A DNA stretch of 55,770 nt from Photobacterium angustum (GTDB lineage: Bacteria > Pseudomonadota > Gammaproteobacteria > Enterobacterales > Vibrionaceae), in the NCBI RefSeq assembly GCF_003026365.1, contig NZ_PYOM01000028.1, positions 1 to 55,770 of the forward strand, written 5' to 3'. The notes beneath the pieces are model-generated. The model was not told the origin of the DNA. It saw only the letters and a list, made by a program, of their open reading frames with translations, and did not search any database. The stretch's first letter is position 1; each line of letters begins with the position of its first letter. Shown one piece after another: positions 29,025-37,800 of the stretch. The translations under genes were made by a program, and so were the position numbers.

Positions 29025-29738
29025 ATGAAGTTTTTCTTTATCTATTTTACAGCTGCATTTTTATTTTTTATCTCATCAGTTTCTTTCGCTAAGGACGGCA
29101 TTAATATCGTAATGTTACATCCTGATTTATCATTTTCTATAAAAATAAAACATAAAACTTCAGATGACTATTATCTTCAAATATTATATACAGAGAGAAG
29201 TAAAAGTGATGTATTAGATAATATTAAATTAATACAAAAATCTATCCAGTATCCAATGGCTATGCAACCATATAGAGAAGGGTATAGAGTCTATGTGGGG
29301 CCTCTCAAAGGAAGTAATATTTCTTCTGTCCGAAAATTATTGCTTTCTATTGGTTATGATGAATTCTTGCTTAGACATATTAATAATAAATCGGATTTCT
29401 TTATTCCTGAAGCTATACTATTTAAAAAAACAGGTCGTATCGAAGATAATGATATTATTATTCCTTTTAATGAGAACGGTTCTTTAGCTAGGTTTTCTTC
29501 ATTAGATATTGACACAATATGTCAGTCGATTAATGTTAATTCAACGGTTGCTCTATTTTCACAATATAGAGGTATTTTATCATCATTATCTTTCATATCT
29601 GATATAGGTGCTCAAAATCGATTTTGGTTAGGTTCAAAAAAAACAATAACCAGAGTATCAGATAAGTTAGTTATAAAAGATGTTGATGATCATGCTAGAT
29701 ATCCAGTTATATGCCTAATTAATAGAAGTTTTTCATAA
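29025..29738 (+). CDS. Secreted protein with SPOR-like and Lcl-like parts
   Basis: 237 residues from ATG 29025 (an ATG at 29016 is the alternative). Signal peptide ends near SVSFA. Residues ~45-115 (DYYLQILYTERSKSDVLDN ... GYRVYVGPLKGSNISSV) fit the SPOR pattern, including the RVYVGP strand. The C-terminal ~70 residues (DTICQSIN, FWLGSKKT, YPVICLIN) follow the spacing of an Lcl/DUF1566 domain: Cys helix, aromatic-W strand, final Cys strand. This pairs the two domain types found separately in the usher and in the first gene. Domain calls are by eye. Confidence 0.5.
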   Translation: MKFFFIYFTAAFLFFISSVSFAKDGINIVMLHPDLSFSIKIKHKTSDDYYLQILYTERSKSDVLDNIKLIQKSIQYPMAMQPYREGYRVYVGPLKGSNISSVRKLLLSIGYDEFLLRHINNKSDFFIPEAILFKKTGRIEDNDIIIPFNENGSLARFSSLDIDTICQSINVNSTVALFSQYRGILSSLSFISDIGAQNRFWLGSKKTITRVSDKLVIKDVDDHARYPVICLINRSFS

Positions 29739-29762
29739 ATAGAGCCGAAAAAGGCAGGACTA

Positions 29763-30340
29763 ATGAAAGAACAATTTAAATATATTGGTGATGAAATTAA
29801 GCAGCGATATATGAAAATTTTATCAAACTACTATCCAGCTCATAGTAGTACAGGTTTTACAGAAAGAAAACTTACAAATAATTTAGTTCTAGCTTTTGAA
29901 CGCGTTCTCGGTGAGTCTTGTATTTCATGGTTTGAAGCACCTATTTGTTTAAATAACGGAAAACATATTGACGCCGTTATATTTTTCGAATCAATAACAA
30001 TATTAATTGAATCTAAACGGTTAACATCCGTAAATCTAAACTAGTAAGCATAGCCAATGATGTAGAGCGAATGTTTTCTCAAAAAACGATTGAATTAGTA
30101 GAGAAAAACTTAACATGTAAATCATCCATTCGAACTCGATATTCAATAGTACTTTGTGATCTATGGACTGAAAGTAATGAAAAATTTCAAGCATATGATT
30201 TATGGCCTAATCAATTACCTCAAAAGTATGTAAGCCATTTGACGTATTTTCAGAAAATATCTTTTGAAGATTTAAAGGTAGAAGGTCAGTGGAAAAATCA
30301 CTACAAAATTCTATTAGCTATATCTGAAATTAAAATATAA
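29763..30340 (+). pseudogene. Frameshifted PD-(D/E)XK-like nuclease gene
   Basis: Two adjoining frames make one gene. Part 1 (29763-30044, AGGA before ATG) ends with HIDAVIFFESITILIESKRL, an Asp ... Glu-x-Lys arrangement typical of the PD-(D/E)XK nuclease core. Part 2 is open from 30017 in another frame and continues KSKLVSIANDVERMF to 30340. A one-base indel around 30020-30035 would restore a single ~190-residue protein. It could be a decayed restriction-like nuclease or a sequence error. It follows the secreted gene by 24 bases. Confidence 0.6.
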
Positions 30341-30349
30341 CGACCTTAG

Positions 30350-30388
30350 TGGTATCTGGGATTATCGTATATTGAGGCGTTTTAGATG
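30350..30388 (+). repeat. Recurring intergenic element, copy A
   Basis: GTGGTATCTGG ... ATCGTATATTGAGGCGTTTTAGATG, starting 10 bases after the nuclease-like gene. Shares TATCTGG and CGTTTTAGA with the other copies. Confidence 0.5.
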
Positions 30389-30486
30389 TTTATTGTTCAA
30401 ACGATTAAATTCTAGAAAGATTATTTTTTATTACGTTTTTATTTACAATTATTCAAACTCAATAAAATTTTATATTAGAGATTTAA

Positions 30487-31029
30487 ATGAAAAAAATAAT
30501 TTTGAGATTTTTACTTGCCGCTTTTGTTTTGCCTTCTCATGCAGATGAATTACCTCATGATATTTTTAAGAAAATCAATGATCGTATGAGTTTTATGTCT
30601 GACGTAGCTATATACAAAGCTAACCATCATCTTCCCATTGAGGATCTGGAAAGAGAAGATTTAGTATTAAAAAAATCAGCTTCTACAAGTGAGAAGTTTG
30701 GTCTGGAAGTTAAAAGCTCTCAAATGTTTTTAAGCTCCCTGATTTCATCAGCAAAAGCAATTCAGTATCGAGTAAGAGCTGACTTACTAAGCAGATCTAA
30801 CAGTCAGAATGCGTTCATTGCTAGAGACCTTAAGGCGGTAGTTCGTCCTGAGTTATTAAGACTTGGAGATGAAATTAATGAAAATATTTATGAATATTTA
30901 AGTTCTGGTCGAACTTTTTCTGATCGCCAATACGAATCTTTTCAAAAGATAGTGACAAATCCACACCTAAAAGAAAGTGATAAGCTATTGATATTTAATG
31001 CATTAAAACAGGTTAAGTTAAAGATCTAG
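30487..31029 (+). CDS. aroQ: Periplasmic chorismate mutase (AroQ gamma class)
   Basis: 180 residues with a signal peptide (ILRFLLAAFVLPSHA). The all-helical mature protein matches the secreted AroQ-gamma family: INDRMSFMSDVAIYKANHHL, PIEDLEREDLVL, then the helix ISSAKAIQYRVR. It carries the Arg, Lys and Glu residues expected around the active site. The enzyme converts chorismate to prephenate. Secreted forms occur in several pathogens and their role is debated. Ends 55 bases before a terminator. Confidence 0.75.
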   Translation: MKKIILRFLLAAFVLPSHADELPHDIFKKINDRMSFMSDVAIYKANHHLPIEDLEREDLVLKKSASTSEKFGLEVKSSQMFLSSLISSAKAIQYRVRADLLSRSNSQNAFIARDLKAVVRPELLRLGDEINENIYEYLSSGRTFSDRQYESFQKIVTNPHLKESDKLLIFNALKQVKLKI

Positions 31030-31084
31030 TAAATTTAACGTAACCATACTTAGTTCGTTCATATAAATAGCTTTACTGTTAAAT

Positions 31085-31109
31085 GACCGCCAATAGAGGC
31101 GGTCTTTTT
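31085..31109 (+). terminator. Terminator after the chorismate mutase gene
   Basis: 7-bp GC-rich stem GACCGCC / GGCGGTC followed by TTTTTA. Confidence 0.8.
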
Positions 31110-31110
31110 A

Positions 31111-31154
31111 TATCTGGACGTTACAGCGTATCTATATCGGATCGCTTTATATTT
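31111..31154 (+). repeat. Recurring intergenic element, copy B
   Basis: TATCTGGACGTTAC ... ATCGGATCGCTTTATA, immediately after the terminator. A further shared word (TCATTTTTA.TG.ATCTGAT) follows about 20-40 bases later, also after copy C. Confidence 0.65.
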
Positions 31155-31483
31155 AACATGTTAAAAAATCGTCATTTTTACTGAATCTGATTCAATGTGT
31201 TTATCTAACCATGCAGAAGGGCTAATTATATCGTTTAGAGTATTGCAATTATGACATTAAGATTTACTTCTTATATCTACTGGTGCTTCGCACCAAGTTT
31301 TGAAAATTAAATTACAATTCTCACATGTGACTTTATTATTACTATACATTATTAATTCTATTAAAATAATATTCTATTAATTTAAATATAAGAAAATAGG
31401 TGACGGTATAGTCAACTATTTTTAATTCAGGAATTACTTTAAGAGATGAATTATTTGGTCTTTAAAACGAAAGTTGATATTAG

Positions 31484-31509
31484 AAGATCGCCTATCGGGG
31501 CGTCTTTTT
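31484..31509 (+). terminator. Hairpin AGATCGCC / GGCGTCT
   Basis: GC-rich stem with one bulged base, followed by TTTTTG. No convincing gene lies before it; 31155-31483 holds no supported frame. Confidence 0.5.
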
Positions 31510-31510
31510 G

Positions 31511-31545
31511 TATCTAGACGCTCACTTGTATCGGATCGTCTCATT
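31511..31545 (+). repeat. Recurring intergenic element, copy C
   Basis: TATCTAGACGCT ... TGTATCGGATCGTCTCATTTT, directly after the preceding hairpin, as with copy B. Confidence 0.65.
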
Positions 31546-31638
31546 TTGAATATGTTAAATATGGATTTTATGGCTGTTTGGGCATCATTTTTAATGGATC
31601 TGATAAATATAAGATAGTAATAAAATAAGGATAAAAAA

Positions 31639-31740
31639 ATGCTAATTTATATCGTTCTGAAATTTGGTGAAATTCCGCGCAGCTCTCAAGGTGTGAGGCT
31701 GGTATTTTATATAGACCGAATCGCGGTTTTTTTGATATAA
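31639..31740 (+). CDS. 33-residue hydrophobic small protein
   Basis: ATG at 31639 with AAGGA 7 bases upstream and a terminator starting three bases after its TAA. The product is hydrophobic at both ends (MLIYIVLKF ... IAVFLI) with a basic middle. Family unknown. The pairing of ribosome site and terminator supports a real gene. Confidence 0.45.
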   Translation: MLIYIVLKFGEIPRSSQGVRLVFYIDRIAVFLI

Positions 31741-31743
31741 GCT

Positions 31744-31768
31744 AAGGCTGCCAATTGGCAGCCTTTTC
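31744..31768 (+). terminator. Terminator of the 33-residue gene
   Basis: Perfect 9-bp stem AAGGCTGCC / GGCAGCCTT with loop AATT followed by TT and a C-interrupted T-tract. Confidence 0.8.
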
Positions 31769-31794
31769 CTTAGCTATATGTATCGGTTTTTTGT

Positions 31795-31826
31795 TTGGAC
31801 GTTACCATGTATCAGTTCGTTTTAGA
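31795..31826 (+). repeat. Recurring intergenic element, copy D
   Basis: TTGGACGTTACCATGTATC followed by AGTTCGTTTTAGA, about 30 bases after the terminator. It matches copies B and C in the first half and copy A in the second. Confidence 0.65.
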
Positions 31827-32059
31827 TTCTATATATTAAATATATTCTATTCTTGATTGATTAATATCGCCTTTTTACATGATAGAGTGGCATTATTGCC
31901 AATGCTATTTCAATATGGTGCATATCAATTTGGTATGATTAAAATAAATAATCATTTAAATTACGCCAAGTGGAAGCGTAATTTAATTTGCAAGTCAGGA
32001 TGTTAAATATTATATTTATTTAGTATATATTGTTCACATTTAAAACAGAAAAGCTTTTT

Positions 32060-32968
32060 ATGACAAAAGAATTTTCAATTTTTTTAAAAAACACAAGAAG
32101 CAAGCTTCAAATAACACAGCAGGAAGCTGTAAATATACTTATAAATTCAGAGAGCAAGTTATCAAGACTCGATTTAACGACATATAGCCGCTGGGAGCGT
32201 GGAACTACCAAACCTATACTATCAAAACAGATACTCATTGCTCGGGCTTTAGGACAAGATATCGCATCCTTGATAGATCTAAAAACAAAAGTACCATCAA
32301 AGGAAAAAAAAGATTTTGAATTATCTATTCAAAGAAACCACAACCCGTATAATTACCAAAAGACTGAGTTTACAATAAAGCACTATGATTCACTGACTAA
32401 CGAACCAGTTATTTGTCATAACTTGATGGTATTCCACAATGATTATTTAGGGCTTGATACATGTTTGTCTGATTTTCAAATGCCTAATCTAAAACTGGAT
32501 ATTTTTTTTGATAAGTATGGAGAAATGATTGGCCACCTTCTTTACGGTTTCTTAGATACGTCAACACTCACTTCAGGACATGCGCCCAGAAAATTATCTA
32601 ATTGTGAATTTATTCAACCTCAAAAAAATAATGATAAAAGCTTAACTTTATATATTATTTCAGGTTTTAGTCTGTTATCTGCACCAAGAAAAGCTATAGT
32701 CTCAAAGGCTTTAGATATTATAAGACAAAACAAAAAAATAAAATTGTTAGAAACTAACTGCCATAATCAAGAAGCATATTCTATTCATGAACGAAATCCA
32801 GAGTGCGAATTCATATTTAAGGGTCCATCTACTGCGTTTGGTGGTATAAAAATGTTTGGAAAAAACTATCGTTATATTCGGCTAAAAATTAGTACAGAAA
32901 GCGTTCTAGCATATAAGGTAGTTTCTTCTTTGGTACCATTTACCCATGAACATATAAAAGATAATTAA
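32060..32968 (+). CDS. XRE/Cro-type HTH transcriptional regulator, copy 2
   Basis: 302 residues from ATG 32060, which matches the start of the reverse-strand copy at 2372-3280. Same N-terminal HTH and same unrecognised C-terminal domain, about 89% identical. DNA identity continues to about seven bases past the stop (AATTAAGAC) and is cut by inserted recombinase and IS sequence. The two copies form a long inverted repeat bracketing the fimbrial and CRISPR loci. Confidence 0.8.
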   Translation: MTKEFSIFLKNTRSKLQITQQEAVNILINSESKLSRLDLTTYSRWERGTTKPILSKQILIARALGQDIASLIDLKTKVPSKEKKDFELSIQRNHNPYNYQKTEFTIKHYDSLTNEPVICHNLMVFHNDYLGLDTCLSDFQMPNLKLDIFFDKYGEMIGHLLYGFLDTSTLTSGHAPRKLSNCEFIQPQKNNDKSLTLYIISGFSLLSAPRKAIVSKALDIIRQNKKIKLLETNCHNQEAYSIHERNPECEFIFKGPSTAFGGIKMFGKNYRYIRLKISTESVLAYKVVSSLVPFTHEHIKDN

Positions 32969-32971
32969 GAC

Positions 32972-33095
32972 GGGCTTGTTGCAAAATGTCTTGATGCAGT
33001 GCTTCATTCACACGCCGACCGCGATACTTACCTTTTGCTTTCGCAATGCCTTGCCTTTGACGTTTATGGCGAGTTTCATAATCATCACGGGCCAT
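32972..33095 (-). pseudogene. Serine recombinase (resolvase) C-terminal fragment
   Basis: Reverse-strand translation gives MARDDYETRHKRQRQGIAKA, then KGKYRGRRVNEALHQDILQQ, the hinge and start of the HTH of Tn3-type resolvases. Both ends are cut: on one side by the IS6-like element, on the other by the regulator gene. Only about 40 codons remain. Confidence 0.65.
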
Positions 33096-33100
33096 CTTAG

Positions 33101-33635
33101 GGGCTTGTTGCAAAAAATTCGTAGTGACCTCATATATTCATATGATCCTTAAGGATGGTAGACAATGGTCAATCAAGAATTTAAATGGAAACATTTTGCC
33201 CCTGAAATCATCCTTTGGTGTCTTCGTTGGTATGGTTCGACACCGATGAGCTATGCAAATATTAGCGACATGTTGGAGAAACGAGGAATTTCTGTGGATC
33301 GCTCTATTGAAAAAACGAGGATTGCTGCAAAAGGATGTTAAGTATCGTCAAGTGAAGTTTCTCAACAATAGCATTGAATCAGATCATGCACCTATTAAGA
33401 AACTCATTGTCGCCACCGGTGGATTTAAAACACAAAAACTTGCATGGCCAACAATTCAGGGATTTGAATTATTACGGATGTTGAACAAAGGCCAATCTGA
33501 TTTTTGGTTACGTCATGATTAACGTCAAACTCTTGTGCGGGAGAGATCCTCCTTCATGAATCGTCTTTTCAATGAAGTAATCTTTAAGTCCATTTACTAG
33601 ATAGTAAATGCCATCTCTAATTATTTGCAACAAGT
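33101..33635 (+). mobile_element. Internally deleted IS6-family element
   Basis: Left end GGGCTTGTTGCAAA and right end TTTGCAACAAGTC form imperfect inverted repeats like those of IS6/IS26 elements (~800 bp). Here only 535 bp remain. A further end-like copy (GGGCTTGTTGCAAAA) occurs at 32972 and a partial one near 33717, suggesting repeated insertion or rearrangement. Confidence 0.7.
33164..33522 (+). pseudogene. IS6-family transposase, middle deleted
   Basis: Starts VNQEFKWKHFAPEIILWCLR, the typical IS6 N-terminus, and runs to KRGISVDRSI. After a junction with a frame change it resumes in the last third: KYRQVKFLNNSIESDHAPIKK ... GFELLRMLNKGQ. The DDE catalytic core between is largely missing, so it is inactive. 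Confidence 0.75.
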
Positions 33636-34254
33636 CGGTTTTTACAGCGTTACTTTACCCGTTTAGACAGTGCTGTAACTGAAAGCTCACCAAACCTGCC
33701 AGTAAGCTGTATACCTTGTTGCAAATGACGGCATCATCTAAACCTGTCAGCCAAGAGGGGGCTGGATGATTTATTTAGACTTAGAGCAATGTAATAAATT
33801 ATCAGCAACGAAGTATAAGACCGTCATCCAGTTTGCGAATAATTTTAAGTTGGCCACTGAGCTGACCAAGAAAAACGAATTTGATGTAATTCACTTTAAA
33901 GATAAAGTGACTAAAGTGAAGAAAAAATATATTCAGCTAAACATAGTGTTTTCTAAAAATCCGCCGGTGATTTAGAGCAAAAAGAGATGAAGAAGATCAC
34001 CCATAAATGACTACCACCACGACCAAGGGTAACGGTAGGCTCGGATGCAGAAGGCGCATGGGCGAGAAAGTGTATTGAGATTTTAGAAGACTATGAGAAA
34101 TAGCTGAAAACGATAAAAAGAAAATTAATCAAAGCCGATAGAGAGCGCCTAGTAAGTTATAGAAAAATTATTGATGCTTGATCTGAGAGAATATTTAATT
34201 CTTTGACGTAAGCGAACAGAAACAAACCTGCTCAATATCCAACCAAACCCTACA
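33523..34254. other. Mosaic of mobile-element debris
   Basis: Contains a hairpin (CAGCC...GGCTG, 33750-33763) and short broken frames between IS6-like and IS66-like remnants. No intact gene apart from the doubtful frame at 33766. Confidence 0.45.
33766..33975 (+). CDS. Short orphan frame within element debris
   Basis: 69 codons, Lys-rich, starting IYLDLEQCNKLSATKYKTVI. No family recognised. Its surroundings suggest a remnant of a mobile-element gene. Confidence 0.25.
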   Translation: MIYLDLEQCNKLSATKYKTVIQFANNFKLATELTKKNEFDVIHFKDKVTKVKKKYIQLNIVFSKNPPVI

Positions 34255-34651
34255 AATTATGTGAGATCTTGCCCTGAGGCTCAACATGAACATCAATATC
34301 AGACTGATCACAACAAGGGCATGCTTCAGGAAAACAATCGATAACAACATCTTTTTCTTTCAGTGGTGAGAGTTTTCGGTGATGCCCTGTATGGCATTTT
34401 TTAGCTCCTCTCGAATTGCGACCACCAGAGATCTCATCTTTTTTCGCTCATGGCGTTTTTTTAGGGCTGTCTGATAAGGGCGATTTTGAATAGTTTTTGG
34501 AGCTAGTGGTTAGCTTATCTTCATTATGTTGGAGCTGTTCCCAAAGTTCATAAATAAGCACCTTAGCTTCTGAGGCTTTAGGTGGTGCTTCTTTATATTT
34601 AGGTGTTTTTTTTCTAATCATGAAACCATGGTGACTTCCTAAAAGGATCAC
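34255..34651 (-). pseudogene. IS66-family transposase N-terminal remnant
   Basis: Reverse frame opens with RKKTPKYKEAPPKASEAKVL and reaches SSKNYSKSPLSDSPKK, the conserved IS66 TnpC linker. After a frame change comes KKCHTGHHRKLSPLKEKDVV and CFPEACPCCDQSD, the zinc-ribbon region of the same family. The catalytic domain is absent. Confidence 0.7.
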
Positions 34652-34800
34652 TTAATAGCAAAAGTGGGATCAAGTGAGCAAGGGCACACTTCTTGTGTCA
34701 ATAGGCTTATTGAACACTTACGAATAGACGAATGCCCTGCAAGCCAATGAAATATAATGATATAAATGCCTCATTTAAATTCCTTTTTGATAAAATTATG

Positions 34801-37800
34801 AATAAAAATATACTAAACTTCATGCCAAGTGCTCTAGCGCTCGTAATCGGAATGGGACTGCCCGCTGCACAAGCTGGAGTCGTAACCGATGCCGCTATTG
34901 TTGGCGCTGAAAGCCAATGGTGGAACACGTACAAAGTAACCCTGAAAAACGATGGTTATCAGCCAATAGAATTGCGTGATGCCAAGATTTTGTTTGATTC
35001 AAATCTAACTATGTCTACGCCTTCTTGGGCTGCTACAAGCGTTAGCTACCCAGGCATGGCATTCACAAGCAATGCGAAAGGGAGCCTATTCGAAAACACT
35101 CTTGCCCTTTCCTTTGATAGCGGTAATTGGGTTAAGTCACAACTTCCAGCTGGTGAAAGCATCGAGTTAACATTTGGTGTGAGTGACGTATTGGAGCTAG
35201 CTTTACTGCAAAACACAATCCGTTTGATTGCTGATGATGGTGAAGTGGGTGAGCCGGAGATTTCTCTTCAGTTAGCGTCACCAGTAAGCGGTGCTGAGTT
35301 TGAAGAAGGCCAAGCGGTTGCTATGCTAGCAAACGCAATAGCGACAAATACCAGCGTTAAAGCGGTGACTTTCTTTGTCGATAACGTTCAAGTTGCTCGT
35401 GCAACACTGGCACCTTTCCAAGCAAACTGGATATCAGTTGGCGTGGGTGCACACACGATTAAAGCGATTGTGGAAGACACTTCAGGTCTAACACAAGAGC
35501 AAGCTGTGGGCATCACAGTTAAAGAGAAGCAAGTTGAGCCGCCACTGGAACCTGAAGTACATGAACTGACGTTTGTTGCACCAACACAAGGTCAAAAACT
35601 GACTATTGAACAAGCGACGACAATTACTGCACGCGTTGATGGTGAGTTGATCTCGACCCTAGAATTTTGGGCAAACGATCGCAAGCTAGGCCAGCGTAGT
35701 GTCACAGCTAATCAAAATTTTTATTCGCAATCTTGGACACCAAGCGAAGTTGGCAACGCAACGCTAAAAGTGGTGGTACTAGATCAAAACGGTCAAACGG
35801 TTGAGCAGAACAGCATCGCAGTGACAGTAGAAGCTGCACCAAGCTTTGTTAGCCCTGAAGTGAGCTTCTCTTCTCCTGCAAACGGTTCTAAGTTTGAAAA
35901 AGACGAGTTGGTATCGATCTCTGTTCGTGCAACGGATAAAGATGATGATTTGTCTCGTGTTATTGTGAAAGCAAACAACCAGCAAATTTGTGAGTTTAAC
36001 GCGTCTACGGCAAGTCAGTACTCTTGTAACTGGACGGCATCTCAAGTAGGTGATGTTACGTTAGAAGCGGTAGCGACCGATGCTCAAAATCTAACGGCGA
36101 CTGCACGTGTGAAAATCACAGTGGAAGAAGTTGATACCTCAACGCCTCCGAGTGGCATGTGTGCTGACTTCAATGTTTACCCAGATTGGACTCGTGGTAC
36201 CCACGCAACTGGTGGCGACATTATGGTTCACAATAACGTTGCTTACTCAGCGGTTTACTGGACGCAAACTGTTCCGGGTAGCGACGCCTCATGGGCACTG
36301 CACTTGAACTGTGATGGCACAGAGCCGGGTACGGCACCAGCGCTATCATTACGCAACCCAATGGACCCAGTTCGCCTTGAAGTTGCTGGTTGGCCAAATA
36401 CATTTGTTGTAGCGAGCCCATCAACTCAAACACCAAGCACATTGACGATCGAGACAAGCAGCGCTGATGCGTTAGCAGACTTAGAACAGCTAACACGTGC
36501 GTTTGTTTCTGTCCTAGAGCAGGCAGAGAACGCAGGCTCAGCATCTATCGTTATTCAATCGGATGTTCTGGATCTTGCAACACAAGACAAAGGTGCATCA
36601 TTGGGTGCGGTAGCGGTCAAGCAAGCACTGACAAACGCTATCGATATTACAGGTAGTAATATCGATATCGATGCGATCAACGCACTGAATGATGATGTAA
36701 AAGGTTGGGCACAGGCTCACAACTTGATCTTCACCACACTTGCACCTCAAGCGACATTTGGTTGGTCATTAAGCATTGGTGAATTCGCTTACGATACGCA
36801 TTCTGGTCGTCAATCAGTATGGGATGAAGCGTCTCTCTTCTCTGCTGATTTGCTTAATAGCTTCGAACTATACAAAGCGGATTCTGCAAATAAAGCGGAC
36901 TTTGTTGCCTTCACTAAATCGAGCGAGACGGCTGCGCTAACTAGCGAGCAGTGGCACAACGCACTTGAATACGTAAAACAGGTAACAGATTACGTTGAAG
37001 CACCTGCAATTCTGGCAAACATGTCGACTACGCAAGCGGCGAATTACTTCATGGGCAATACGCAAAGCGAGCAGCAAATTCGCAAAGCGGCTTACAGTAA
37101 CGTGTTTGCATTGATGTTTGATCAAGACTCTAAAGCATTAACCAGCAAGATTGAAGTGTACCAAACGGCGAAAGTACCACTTTACTACGTGGGTGAAGAG
37201 CTAGAGAAAGGTTCGTTGACTCGTATTGAGGCGCTAAACCAAGATTTAGCTAACGCTGAAAGCGTTATGGATAATGAAGCCTTCCTATACGAAACGCCGC
37301 AATCTCAGTGGGTTCCGTCAACGGTTTACAAGTGGAATGACTTCCTCGATGGCTTGAACGCTATGCACAACATTGGTGTGGCGGGTAACAAGTTCTGGTT
37401 GATGGATGACGAAGTCGATGACGCTACCAACATCAAATACGCGAAAGTCGCGATTGCTGCATTCCTTGCACAAAGTATGCAAGAGACTGTTCGTTACAAC
37501 GCTTGTGATGAAAACAACTGGTCACAAGCGAAATATGGCGCGCCAACGGATTACCCAATGACGGCAAGTTGTGGTCAACTTGGTCAGAAATACGCAGATT
37601 ATGGTGTAAACCCAGTGTCTGATCTGGATCACGCGTACTCGTGTCCACGTGATAACAAGATGGAAGTAAGCGCGCTGACGCATGCGAAATGGTACGGTGC
37701 ACCAGCTCCAGTATTTGCTGCTCCGGATGCTGTGCTTGAAGAGCGTGGTCTACTGGTAAATGGTGCTGTTGGTCGTTGGACGCACAGCGCTCCTCACTGT

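Noticed and set aside
31447..31518. 23-codon frame before recurring element C
   Set aside because: The coding stretch runs through the terminator hairpin and into the element, and the ribosome site is too close to the ATG.
33253..33522. 89-codon frame that seems to encode one protein
   Set aside because: It spans the deletion junction of the IS6 transposase; only its second half is genuine transposase sequence.
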